Shown: positions 40,717-49,198 of the stretch, in pieces
Numbering within the stretch: the first letter of the stretch is position 1
Layout: each line of letters opens with the position of its first letter
Source: JAOZHU01 sp964632845
GTDB lineage: Archaea > Thermoproteota > Bathyarchaeia > Bathyarchaeales > Bathycorpusculaceae
Direction of reading: 5' to 3'
Assembly (NCBI GenBank): GCA_964632845.1
Contig: CAZWDU010000007.1
Coordinates: forward strand, 42,818 to 106,817
DNA length: 64,000 nt
The notes under the pieces: generated by a model
The model's input: only the letters and a program-made list of their open reading frames with translations
Told to the model about the DNA's origin: nothing
The model's database searches: none
Program-made: the position numbers and the translations under genes

Positions 40717-41124
40717 TTAGCTACGTAGTACTATCATGGTGTTGGTTTTCATTATGCCTTCTACGCGGCGGATTTTCTCTAAACACTCGTTGACTTCAGC
40801 CACGCTCATCCCGCTGATAACTGCCACAACATCATACTCCCCCGTAACCTCATAAACCGTCTCCACATTCGCAATGTGCCTTATCTTTTCGGAAACTTCC
40901 TGCGTCGGCGCAGCAGGATTCGTCGCAAGCAACGTAATCGCCTCAGCGCCCTCGGCAACGCCCACTTTAACCGTGAACTTCCGTATCACACCCACATCAA
41001 CAAGCACCTTAATCCTCTTCCGCACAGCACCCTCAGATAAGCCAATTTGCTTGCCGATGTCACCGTAGCCAGCGCGCCCATCCTGCTTCAAAATACGAAT
41101 TATCTCCTTATCCTTATCATCCAT
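40717..41124 (-). CDS. Lrp/AsnC family transcription regulator (LysM-like)
   Basis: A 135-residue protein with an N-terminal winged HTH (DKEIIRILKQDGRAGYGDIG, then LSEGAVRKRIKVLVDVGVI) and a C-terminal RAM/ACT effector domain (EAITLLATNPA, VYEVTGEYDVVAVISG, IRRVEGIMKTNTMIVL). In Sulfolobus the related LysM controls the lysine operon. This gene stands divergently 250 bp from lysW, whose promoter carries a 29-bp element repeated before argG. It is therefore the best candidate for the regulator of both operons, responding to lysine or arginine. Confidence 0.87.
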   Translation of the reverse strand: MDDKDKEIIRILKQDGRAGYGDIGKQIGLSEGAVRKRIKVLVDVGVIRKFTVKVGVAEGAEAITLLATNPAAPTQEVSEKIRHIANVETVYEVTGEYDVVAVISGMSVAEVNECLEKIRRVEGIMKTNTMIVLRS

Positions 41125-41288
41125 GTTCTTATGCCCTCTGCTTGTTCTTAACTGCGGAAAAATTTAACGTTTTCTGTAGTTCAAGCCTGCAACAACTGCG
41201 GATTCCGTGCGCCGCTAAGCGCAACGGTGCCGTTTTCGGAACGCCGCCCCACGCAGCCATGCACCATTTGGAACATTAACAGCGCAGT

Positions 41289-41317
41289 ATGTTACAAATA
41301 AGTCGCAATGTTTAAAA
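41289..41317 (+). promoter_or_regulatory. lysW promoter/operator element shared with argG
   Basis: The element runs ATGTTACAAATAAGTCGCAA followed by TGTTTAAAA. It matches 53171-53199 at 26 of 29 positions. The first part is an imperfect palindrome (TTACA...GTCGCAA), the usual look of Lrp-family sites; the second is the TATA box. It ends 55 bp before ATG 41373. Confidence 0.65.
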
Positions 41318-41372
41318 GAAACCCACGTTAATCTGAGAGACATTTCCAATAACAAAAAAGTGGTAACACATA

Positions 41373-41594
41373 ATGATTAAGCCAATCGCAAACTTGAAAC
41401 CCCAAGAGGTGAAAGCAATAAACAAAGCCAAATGCCCCGACTGCGACGCAGAACTAGAAATTCCAGCAGACATCGTACAAGGAGAAATCCTAAGCTGCCC
41501 CGGCTGCGGGCTAGAGCTGGAAGTAAAACAAATCAAAGCAGGCTGCGTAGACCTTCAAGAACTAACCATTGAAGGAGAAGACTGGGGCGAATAA
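41373..41594 (+). CDS. lysW: LysW amino-group carrier protein
   Basis: A protein of up to 73 residues. The zinc ribbon KCPDCDAELEI...LSCPGCGLELEV and the C-terminal EGEDWGE are diagnostic of LysW, whose terminal Glu is coupled to alpha-aminoadipate or glutamate so that intermediates stay attached during synthesis of lysine or arginine. LysW is normally about 55-60 residues, so the true start may be the GTG at 41409, with AAGAG upstream, rather than ATG 41373. It is the first gene of the lysW-lysX/argX-argC-argB-argD-argE operon. Confidence 0.92.
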   Translation: MIKPIANLKPQEVKAINKAKCPDCDAELEIPADIVQGEILSCPGCGLELEVKQIKAGCVDLQELTIEGEDWGE

Positions 41595-41677
41595 CCACCC
41601 AACCACAACCCACTTTTCAACTAAACAAACCACCAGAATTTTTAAACAAACTTTTCCCGTAAAGGCGCAACCAAACA

Positions 41678-42856
41678 ATGAGCATCGCACTTCTTTATGA
41701 ACGCTCAGAAAACGACGAAAACGGCATAAAACTCACCGCCGAACAACTAGACATCCCGCTAATTTACTTACCATTCCGCAAAATCGCAATCACCATACAC
41801 AAAAACAGCTACACAGCCAAAACCAAAGGAAAAGACTACACCAACACCATCAAAGACACCGCTGTAGTGCTAAACCGCGCCCAAAGCAAAAACCGCCGCC
41901 TATACGCCGCACACACACTAGAGATCTTCGACAAAAAAGTCATAAACCCATCACAAATCGAATTCACATGCTACAGCAAACTCCGCACACTACTCCACTT
42001 CTGGAAAGAAGGCATCCCCATCCCCAAAACAGTCTACATTCCCTGCGACCCCTACGACACCACGAAAAGCGGCGCAAAAATCAGCAACGAAAACGACATC
42101 GCCGACCTGTTTGAGCAGGAAATCGCCTCAGCAGAAGGCATCGTCATAAAGCCCGACGCAGGCACCCACGGCAACCGCATCGTCCTCTCAGAAAACCGCG
42201 ACCAACTCATCACCAACATCCAACAAACCACACCTTCCATAACCAACCCCGTAGGCATAATAGCCCAAGAACAAATCCACAAATGGTTCTACGACCTACG
42301 CATAATCGTCTACAAAGAAAAAGACAAAACACCAGTCTGCCACCCCACCGCACTGGCACGCGCAGGCTTCAAAGACTTCCGAACCAACACCTACCTCGGC
42401 AACCTCGTGTTCGACGCCAAACTCCCACAGAGCATACAACAGATGGCAGTGAAATGCGGCAACGCATTAGGCAAAACGCACGAAGCATGGGTGTTCGCAT
42501 TGGACGCCATGATGAACGTAGGCGAAAACAAAACCGCAGACGAAACCCAACTCAAAGCGGAACTCGACAAAGCCGCCGCAGCGTTCAAAACAGTGCAAAA
42601 AGTCAAAGCGGACGAAACGCGCCTAAAAGACTTCCCAGCGTGGAACACCAAGCTGGAAAAGGCGTTCCACAACTTCAAAGCCACGGAGTCCTACGCTAAA
42701 ATAAAAAACGTAATCGACGAAAGCGTAGACAAAAACCAGAAAGCCATAGTGTTTCACGAAGCAAATTCCTGCCCCGAATTCTGGGAGCAAACACGCCTCA
42801 TCGCAGGCATAAACGTGGCTGTGCCGCTCATTAAAAGCGCCCAAAGCATGATATAA
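41678..42856 (+). CDS. LysW ligase, LysX/ArgX type (ATP-grasp) with a large insertion
   Basis: A 392-residue RimK-like ATP-grasp ligase that joins glutamate or aminoadipate to the LysW C-terminus. Motifs: IVIKPDAGTHGNRIVL, QEQIHKWFYDLRIIVYK, GFKDFRTNTYLGN, WVFALDAMM and HEANSCPEFWEQTRLIAG. The family is about 280-300 residues. The extra length is largely a Lys/Glu/Ala-rich helical insertion at about residues 285-350, between the ALDAM strand and the metal-binding EANSC segment. The substrate-selecting motif is not clear enough to separate LysX from ArgX. Codon use is extremely poor in G at third positions. Confidence 0.82.
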   Translation: MSIALLYERSENDENGIKLTAEQLDIPLIYLPFRKIAITIHKNSYTAKTKGKDYTNTIKDTAVVLNRAQSKNRRLYAAHTLEIFDKKVINPSQIEFTCYSKLRTLLHFWKEGIPIPKTVYIPCDPYDTTKSGAKISNENDIADLFEQEIASAEGIVIKPDAGTHGNRIVLSENRDQLITNIQQTTPSITNPVGIIAQEQIHKWFYDLRIIVYKEKDKTPVCHPTALARAGFKDFRTNTYLGNLVFDAKLPQSIQQMAVKCGNALGKTHEAWVFALDAMMNVGENKTADETQLKAELDKAAAAFKTVQKVKADETRLKDFPAWNTKLEKAFHNFKATESYAKIKNVIDESVDKNQKAIVFHEANSCPEFWEQTRLIAGINVAVPLIKSAQSMI

Positions 42857-42867
42857 CCACTTAGCCA

Positions 42868-43938
42868 ATGAGGAAAAAAGAAATGTTGAAAATAGGAATA
42901 ATCGGCGGTTCAGGATACGTCGGCAGCGAACTCCTACGCCTGCTACTGCTCCACCCCGAAGTGGAAGTAACCATGGTTACCTCACGCCAAAACGCAGGAG
43001 AATACGTCTTCAACACCCACCCGAACCTCCGAGGAATCACCCAACTAAAATTCGTACCCATAGACACCGCGGAACTCAGCAAAAACTGCGACCTAGTTTT
43101 CACAGCAACCCCGCACGGCGGCTCAGTAAACCTCGTCCCCAAACTGCTGGAAGCAGGGTTAAAGGTAATTGACATGAGCGCCGACTTCCGCCTCAAAAAC
43201 CCCGCCGACTACGAAACCTACTACGGCTGGACACACGCGCACCCTGAAATGCTGAAAGACGCAGCCTACGGGCTACCTGAACTCCACCGCGAAGAAATCA
43301 AAACCGCGCGGCTAATCGCCTGCGCAGGCTGCGAAGCAACAGCCGCCATTTTAGCTCTAGCACCAATCGTGAAGGCAGGACTCGTGGAAAAAGACAAAAT
43401 CGTCGTCGACATAAAAGTCGGCTCTTCAGGAGGCGGCAGTAAACCCACGGTTTCTTCACATCATCCAGAGCGAGCCAGCGGAGTGCGACCATACAAAGTA
43501 GTGGGTCACCGCCACATCGCCGAGGTTGAACAAGAACTAAACGCCCTGTCAAGTGAGCCGATAACAATCTCTTTCACTCCGCACGCAGTGAACATTATCC
43601 GCGGCATCCTCGCAACAATTCACACTTTTCCCAAACAGAAAATAGAAAACAAGGACCTTTGGCGCGCCTACCGCGGAATGTACGGCAACGAACCCTTCAT
43701 ACGCCTGGTGAAGTACCAGAAAGGACCCTACCAGCTTCCAGACCCCAAAGTTGCCGTTGGCACAAACTTCTGCGATGTCGGCTTTGAAATTGACGAGCAC
43801 GCGAACAGGCTTATACTTTTCTCCGCCATAGACAACATGGTGAAAGGCGCCGCAGGACAAGGCGTCCAATGCTTAAACATACTTATGGGCTTAGATGAAA
43901 CCACGGGGCTTAAGAGCACTGGGTTCCACCCGATGTGA
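42868..43938 (+). CDS. argC: LysW-linked acyl-phosphate reductase (ArgC/LysY)
   Basis: A 356-residue NADPH-dependent reductase: IGIIGGSGYVGSELLRLL binds the dinucleotide, LIACAGCEATAAIL carries the catalytic Cys, and GSSGGGSKPTVSSHHPERA with HRHIAEVEQEL completes the active site. It reduces the LysW-gamma-glutamyl or aminoadipyl phosphate to the semialdehyde. It lies 11 bp after the ligase gene. Start is ATG 42868; ATG 42883 is an alternative. Dual use in lysine and arginine synthesis is known for archaeal homologues. Confidence 0.9.
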   Translation: MRKKEMLKIGIIGGSGYVGSELLRLLLLHPEVEVTMVTSRQNAGEYVFNTHPNLRGITQLKFVPIDTAELSKNCDLVFTATPHGGSVNLVPKLLEAGLKVIDMSADFRLKNPADYETYYGWTHAHPEMLKDAAYGLPELHREEIKTARLIACAGCEATAAILALAPIVKAGLVEKDKIVVDIKVGSSGGGSKPTVSSHHPERASGVRPYKVVGHRHIAEVEQELNALSSEPITISFTPHAVNIIRGILATIHTFPKQKIENKDLWRAYRGMYGNEPFIRLVKYQKGPYQLPDPKVAVGTNFCDVGFEIDEHANRLILFSAIDNMVKGAAGQGVQCLNILMGLDETTGLKSTGFHPM

Positions 43939-43944
43939 TCTGCC

Positions 43945-44754
43945 ATGCTGATTGTAGTGAAAATGGGCGGGAGCATACTCAAAGAAGGCGCCTCCTCAGC
44001 GCTGGTCACGGATTTAGCGGCGTTGCATGCTGAGCATAAGCTTGTGCTTGTCCACGGCGGAGGCGCAGAAGTTACAGAAACCGCAGCTAAACTCGGCAAG
44101 CAGCAGCAATTCATTGTTTCGCCTGAGGGCTTCCGAAGCCGCTACACTGACAAAGAAACCATTGAAATCTACACTATGGTCATGGCTGGGAAAATCAACA
44201 AGCAAATAGTCTTAGCACTGCAAAGCCAAGGTATCGCGGCTGTAGGCTTATCGGGTTTGGATGGTTTGCTTTTGAAGGCGGAGCGGAAAAAGCGGTTAAT
44301 CGCTGTGGATGAGCGCGGCAGAAAACGGGTGATTGACGGCGGCTACACAGGCAAACTAGCCGAAGCCAACGCCGCGTTGCTAAAGTTTCTGCTTGAAAAA
44401 GGCTACGTGCCTGTAGTGACGCCGATAGCCATGAGCGAAGAGTTTGAACCGTTGAACGTTGACGGAGACCGAACCGCCGCTTTCGTAGCAGGCGCCCTCA
44501 AAGCCGACCGCTTGGTTCTGCTAACTGACGTGCAGGGTTTAGTGTTGAAAGGCAAGGAAGTGTCAAAAATAAGCGCGGCGGAAATCCATGAGGTACTCCC
44601 CAGTATAGGGCATGGGATGAGCACGAAGGTGCATGCGGCTTTGGACGCGCTTAATCAGGGCGTCAGCGAAGTCCTAATTACGTCTGGGCTGGAGAAGGCG
44701 CCTATTTCTTCAGCGTTAAAGCATGAATGTGGCACTGTGATTAGCCGTGAATGA
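43945..44754 (+). CDS. argB: LysW-linked amino acid kinase (ArgB/LysZ)
   Basis: A 269-residue amino-acid kinase fold protein: VVKMGGSILKEG, VLVHGGGAEVTETAAKLG, and VNGD-like LNVDGDRTAAFVAGAL. VLLTDVQGLVLKG and GHGMSTKVHAAL follow. It phosphorylates the side-chain carboxylate of the LysW-bound amino acid. It begins six bases after argC and overlaps argD by eight bases, so the genes are translationally coupled. Confidence 0.9.
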   Translation: MLIVVKMGGSILKEGASSALVTDLAALHAEHKLVLVHGGGAEVTETAAKLGKQQQFIVSPEGFRSRYTDKETIEIYTMVMAGKINKQIVLALQSQGIAAVGLSGLDGLLLKAERKKRLIAVDERGRKRVIDGGYTGKLAEANAALLKFLLEKGYVPVVTPIAMSEEFEPLNVDGDRTAAFVAGALKADRLVLLTDVQGLVLKGKEVSKISAAEIHEVLPSIGHGMSTKVHAALDALNQGVSEVLITSGLEKAPISSALKHECGTVISRE

Positions 44755-45958
44755 AAAAGAAGTAATTGACGCCGAAAACAAGTTAATGGCTAACGTTTTC
44801 TCCAAAAAACCCGTAGTGCTAACGCGGGGCAAAGGCGCCACGGTCTGGGACATAAACGGCAAAGAATACGTGGACTGCACAGGCAGCTACGGCGTAGCCT
44901 TGATTGGGCACGCCCACCCGAAGATTGCGGCTGCCGTCAGCAAGCAGGCTGAACAGTTGATTTCCTGCCACGCGGGCTTCTACAACGACAAACGCTCGGA
45001 ATTCCTGCAAAAGCTCACAAGTATAACCCCCACGGGCTTAGACAAAGCGTTTCTCTCAAACAGCGGCGCCGAAGCCGTAGAATGCGCTGTCAAAGTGGCT
45101 CGGAAATTCACAGGCAAACCCGAAATAATAGCGTTGATGGGTGCGTTCCACGGAAAAACCATGGGTGCACTCTCCGCAACATGGGACAAAAAATACCGTG
45201 AGCCTTTTCTGCCTCTGGTTCCCGAGTTCAAGCATGTTCCCCCAGACAACCTTGAAAAAATGCGCGAAGCCATAACCGATAAGACCGCTGCAGTCCTTAT
45301 TGAGCCTGTCCGCGGAGAAGGCGGAGTAAGAGTTCCACCCGATGGCTTCCTGCAGGGCTTAAGAGAGCTTTGCGACGAAAAAAACGTGCTCCTAATCTTT
45401 GACGAAGTGCAAACGGGCTTCGGGCGGACTGGGAAGCTGTTTGCGTGTGAGCACTGGGGTGTTGTTCCTGACGTGATGTGCTTGGCGAAGCCTGTGGCAG
45501 GCGGTTTGCCCATCGGCGTAACTGTGGCTAAAGAGGAAGTCATGTCCTCGCTTAAGGTGGGCGAGCACTCGACTACGTTCAGCGGTAGCCCGTTGGTGTG
45601 TGCTGCTGGCTGCGCGGCTATTGACGTGCTTTTGGAGGAGAAGCTTGCGGAAAGAGCCGCGTCGTTAGGCGCGTACTTTAAGATTAAACTGGAAGAGCTG
45701 CAGGCGCGGTACCGTATTGTGAAGGAGGTCCGCGGCTTAGGCTTGATGCTGGGCATGGAGTTCAGGTTTGACGTGCTCAACATACTGCTTAAAACCATGG
45801 AGCGCGGTGTGCTTGTCTTGGATGCGGGGAAAACCGTGGTGCGTTTCCTGCCGCCCTTAGTCATTGAAAAAACTCAGATAGATAAGGCAGTGTCTGTTCT
45901 TGACGCTGTTTTAGGTGAAGAAGAAAATGAAAGACTACCCAGTGCAGCTTCTAACTGA
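44747..45958 (+). CDS. argD: LysW-linked aminotransferase (ArgD/LysJ)
   Basis: A 403-residue class III PLP aminotransferase: GKEYVDCTGSYGVALIGHAHP, FLSNSGAEAVECAVKVARK (cofactor phosphate loop), FHGKTMGALSAT, LIFDEVQTGFGRTGK, and AKPVAGGLPIGV with the PLP Lys. It converts the semialdehyde on LysW to the amino form with glutamate as donor, giving LysW-bound ornithine or lysine. Start GTG 44747, overlapping argB. The end overlaps the deacylase gene. Confidence 0.92.
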   Translation: MNEKEVIDAENKLMANVFSKKPVVLTRGKGATVWDINGKEYVDCTGSYGVALIGHAHPKIAAAVSKQAEQLISCHAGFYNDKRSEFLQKLTSITPTGLDKAFLSNSGAEAVECAVKVARKFTGKPEIIALMGAFHGKTMGALSATWDKKYREPFLPLVPEFKHVPPDNLEKMREAITDKTAAVLIEPVRGEGGVRVPPDGFLQGLRELCDEKNVLLIFDEVQTGFGRTGKLFACEHWGVVPDVMCLAKPVAGGLPIGVTVAKEEVMSSLKVGEHSTTFSGSPLVCAAGCAAIDVLLEEKLAERAASLGAYFKIKLEELQARYRIVKEVRGLGLMLGMEFRFDVLNILLKTMERGVLVLDAGKTVVRFLPPLVIEKTQIDKAVSVLDAVLGEEENERLPSAASN

Positions 45959-47051
45959 CATGCTCAGCATCTATAGCCCATCAGGCAGAGAAGCCGCCAT
46001 CTCAGAATTCCTCATCAAAGAAATGCGGAAACTCGGCTTCACCGTGAGAAAAGACGGAATCGGTGACGTGATTGGCGAGATTGGACAGGGCGAACCGACT
46101 ATTCTTTTGTGCGGGCACATGGACACCATCATAGGCAACCTGCCAGTGCGCATGGAAAACAACAAGCTCTACGGCACAGGCGCAGTAGACGCAAAAGGAC
46201 CATTAGCAGCTATGATAATTGCTGCGGCCACGCTTGCAAAGGAATCAAAGCTTCAAGCCAAAGTGCTATTGGTGGGCGCTGTGGAAGAGGAAGCCACAAG
46301 CAAAGGCATAAAACACGTGATTAAGCAGGGGTTGAAGGCTGATTATGCCATATTCGGCGAACCCAGCGGCGTTGAAAACATAACCATTGGCTACAAGGGC
46401 AACCTGCACCTGAAGATAACCTGCAAAACCGAGACAGGACACTCGTCGTCTCCGTGGTTTTACGAAAACGCGTTGGAAGAAGCGTTTGACCTGTGGCAGC
46501 ACATCAAAGCCACGTATCCGCCTGTGGAACAGCAGGAAAGCCCCTTCCGCGCTGTAACCGCGTGCCTTGTCAAGATTAAAGGCGGCAAAGGCAGCTCCAA
46601 AGTGCCTTCTGAAAGCGAAATACACGTTGACATCCGAGTCCCACCCCAACTCACCGCCCGCCAAGTCTTCAACGTATTCAACAACGTAATCCAACAGTGG
46701 CAAGATGCTCACCCAAAGGTCCACGTAAAAGTGGCGATTACGGACCAGAATGAGGCGTTTGAAGTTGCCAAAAACTCGCTTCTAGTGCGCTCCGTGTCCT
46801 ACGCCATCAGAAAAGTCCTGAATAAGCAAGCTACGTTACTTAGGAAAACGGGAACAGGCGACATGAACATCCTCGGCAGAGTCATGAGCATACCCATAGT
46901 CACGTATGGACCAGGCGACTCGCATTTAGACCACACAAAAGACGAGCAAATCGACATACGCGAGTACCTGCAGGGCATTGAAGTTTACAAGGAAACCATT
47001 CTGAAACTGAGTGAACTGCACAAGAAAAACGGAAACGACAATGGGCAGTAA
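45927..47051 (+). CDS. argE: LysW-releasing carboxypeptidase (ArgE/LysK)
   Basis: An M20 family metallopeptidase of about 374 residues: ILLCGHMDTI (first metal His/Asp), GTGAVDAKGPLAAMI, VGAVEEEATSKG (catalytic Glu pair), FGEPSGVENI and a dimerisation insert with TETGHSSSPW. The last metal His lies in GPGDSHLDHTKDE. It frees lysine or ornithine from LysW. ATG 45927 is taken; GTG 45915 is possible. It overlaps argD by 32 bp. It closes the enzymatic core of the operon. Confidence 0.88.
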   Translation: MKDYPVQLLTDMLSIYSPSGREAAISEFLIKEMRKLGFTVRKDGIGDVIGEIGQGEPTILLCGHMDTIIGNLPVRMENNKLYGTGAVDAKGPLAAMIIAAATLAKESKLQAKVLLVGAVEEEATSKGIKHVIKQGLKADYAIFGEPSGVENITIGYKGNLHLKITCKTETGHSSSPWFYENALEEAFDLWQHIKATYPPVEQQESPFRAVTACLVKIKGGKGSSKVPSESEIHVDIRVPPQLTARQVFNVFNNVIQQWQDAHPKVHVKVAITDQNEAFEVAKNSLLVRSVSYAIRKVLNKQATLLRKTGTGDMNILGRVMSIPIVTYGPGDSHLDHTKDEQIDIREYLQGIEVYKETILKLSELHKKNGNDNGQ

Positions 47052-47099
47052 CCCTATTTCAAACGGTTTCACAAAGCATTTTCCGTTACGGTGACAAAA

Positions 47100-47723
47100 A
47101 TGTTCGGGTTAATGGATCAGTTTAAACGCCCCACAGGTCGTCGCGGCAGATTCGTTGCTGCATTAATGAACAGGGAGCATCAACCGTTAACGTTATGGGG
47201 TTTAACGCATGTGAACATCGAGCCAGATTACGTAATTTTGGATGTGGGCTGCGGGGGAGGCAAAACCGTTAGCCGCCTAGCTCAGCGGGCGGTTCTGGGC
47301 AAAGTTTTCGGTATCGATTATTCAGCGGACATGGTTGAATACTCAAAAAAAGTGAATAAGAAGTTGATTGCTGAAAACCGCGTGGAAATAGTTGAGGCGC
47401 CGGTTGAAAACACGGGTTTTCCAGATAACTTCTTTGACCTCGTAACAGCCATTGAAACCTACTATTTCTGGCCTAACTTTTCTGATGCCTTACAAGAAAT
47501 AAAGCGCGTACTGAAGCCTAGTGGAAAACTGCTTATGACTAATGAAATGGTGAAAGACGGCGTATACGATGTTAAATGTGCAAAAACTATTGAGCAAGCA
47601 CATGTACGCCTTCTCTCACTGGAAGAAACCAAGAATATAATGCAGAATGTTGGTTTTGCAGACGTTCAAATATTCACCAAAGATAGCTCTCCATGGAATG
47701 CAGTTCTCGCCCAAAAACCGTAA
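47100..47723 (+). CDS. Class I SAM-dependent methyltransferase at the end of the LysW operon
   Basis: A protein of about 207 residues: VILDVGCGGGKTVSRLAQ (motif I), KVFGIDYSADMVEYSKK (motif II), FFDLVTAIETYYFW (motif IV) and KRVLKPSGKLLMTNEM. It belongs to the UbiE/Methyltransf_11 group; the substrate is unknown. It starts 49 bp after argE. ATG 47100 with GGTGA upstream is preferred to GTG 47091. Whether it belongs to the amino-acid operon functionally is unclear. Confidence 0.8.
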   Translation: MFGLMDQFKRPTGRRGRFVAALMNREHQPLTLWGLTHVNIEPDYVILDVGCGGGKTVSRLAQRAVLGKVFGIDYSADMVEYSKKVNKKLIAENRVEIVEAPVENTGFPDNFFDLVTAIETYYFWPNFSDALQEIKRVLKPSGKLLMTNEMVKDGVYDVKCAKTIEQAHVRLLSLEETKNIMQNVGFADVQIFTKDSSPWNAVLAQKP

Positions 47724-47774
47724 AGTCACTTATTCCAATATAACCTGCATTCTGAAGTGGAAAAGAATGGGCTG

Positions 47775-49184
47775 TTAGATTTGGTCTAGTTTGAATTCTT
47801 TGTGAATGGCGCGAACTGCGGCTTCTCCATCTTTCTCCTTGACCACAAAGGAAATGTTCAGTTCCGAAGAACCCTGCGCTATCATGCGGATGTTTACCCC
47901 TGCACGGGCAACCGTAGCGAATAACCTTGACGCTACGCCTAAGCTGCCTTGCATGTTAGCGCCCATAACAGCTATCACGCACACATCATCCTCAGCAGTT
48001 ACTTCACTGACTAACCCTCTGCCTAACAAAGCTATCTCCAGCGTGCTGAGCGCCCTGCCCAGCAAGCTCCTGCGAACCACCAGCGACATGTTCGCCTCTG
48101 AAACCGCCGTGGAAATCATCATCACGTTAATGCCGTTCTTGCCCAGAACTTCAAAGACTTTCGCGTAGCTACCCGGAGCCCCAACCATGCCGCCTCCGCC
48201 AACGTTGAGCATAGCCACGTCCTTAATCATGGCTACGGCTTTCACGACTTCTGCTGATTTGGTTGCTGACTCCTTCGTTATCAGCGTTCCCTCATCTTCA
48301 GGGTGAAAAACGCTTCTTATCCTGACTGGAATGCCTGCTTTGATGACAGGTTCCAACGCCCGCGGATGCATAGCTTTAGCGCCGAAAATAGCCATTTCAG
48401 CCGCTTCCTGATAAGACAGCCGCGTCAGCTTCTTCGCCGACGGAATAACCTTCGGGTCGCTAGTCATTATCCCATCAACATCCGTCCATATCCAAACCTC
48501 ATCTGCACCCAAAGCAACGCCTAAGACGGTAGCTGTGTAGTCAGAACCGCCGCGCCCCAGCGTTGTAACCACGCCGTCTTGGTCTGCAGCTATGTAACCA
48601 GTCACAACTGGAATTACGCCTTCCTCAAGCAACGGCACAATTGTTAACCCTATCCTGTGTGCGGTGAAGTCCATGAGCGGGTCAGCCTCTCCGAAGTTCG
48701 AGTCAGTCACTATCCCCGCGTCTTTCCCAGTGAAAAACTGCGACTTGAACTTGAGGTCTCGCAAGGCGCCGCAAACGATTGGCGCGGATAATCTTTCGCC
48801 AAAAGACAAAACGTAGTCTCTGGATTTCGGAGTAAGCTCACCAACATAGCATATTCCAGTAAGAACTTTCGCAAGCTCAGAAATCGTGTCCACCACAATC
48901 TCCTCGGTCTCCTTCTGCAACTGCTTGCTCACAATAGCCTTCGAAACAGCTACTAAATGCTTCTCAGAAAGCTCTTCGGTGAACGCTTGTAGCTTTTTCT
49001 CGTCGCCTTTCTTCGCTTGCTCGGCAATTTCTACGAGGCTGTTGGTGACGCCTGCCAACGCCGAAACCACAACGGCGACTCTGCAATCGTTCTTAGCGTA
49101 TTTTGTAACTAACTCGGCGACGTGGCGTATGTTTTCGCCCGTGCCAACGCTGGTTCCGCCGAACTTCATCACTATCTTCTTCAT
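47775..49184 (-). CDS. lysC: Aspartate kinase
   Basis: A 469-residue monofunctional aspartokinase: MKFGGTSVGTGENI, VVVSALAGVTNSLVEIAE, LSFGERLSAPI, GRGGSDYTATVLG and a C-terminal pair of ACT domains (about 310-465; MLNVGGGGMVGAPGSYAKVF, INVMMISTAVSEANMSLVV, VNIRMIAQGSSELNISFVV). It makes aspartyl phosphate for threonine, methionine and homoserine; feedback control by threonine or lysine is typical. It is the last gene of a minus-strand operon thrB-thrC-hom-lysC, 14 bp after hom. Confidence 0.93.
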   Translation of the reverse strand: MKKIVMKFGGTSVGTGENIRHVAELVTKYAKNDCRVAVVVSALAGVTNSLVEIAEQAKKGDEKKLQAFTEELSEKHLVAVSKAIVSKQLQKETEEIVVDTISELAKVLTGICYVGELTPKSRDYVLSFGERLSAPIVCGALRDLKFKSQFFTGKDAGIVTDSNFGEADPLMDFTAHRIGLTIVPLLEEGVIPVVTGYIAADQDGVVTTLGRGGSDYTATVLGVALGADEVWIWTDVDGIMTSDPKVIPSAKKLTRLSYQEAAEMAIFGAKAMHPRALEPVIKAGIPVRIRSVFHPEDEGTLITKESATKSAEVVKAVAMIKDVAMLNVGGGGMVGAPGSYAKVFEVLGKNGINVMMISTAVSEANMSLVVRRSLLGRALSTLEIALLGRGLVSEVTAEDDVCVIAVMGANMQGSLGVASRLFATVARAGVNIRMIAQGSSELNISFVVKEKDGEAAVRAIHKEFKLDQI

Positions 49185-49198
49185 TTCAACCGCGCTCT

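Noticed and set aside
44980..45864. A 294-codon minus-strand frame
   Set aside because: Antisense to argD, with Ser/Pro-rich composition typical of shadow frames; argD motifs are complete.
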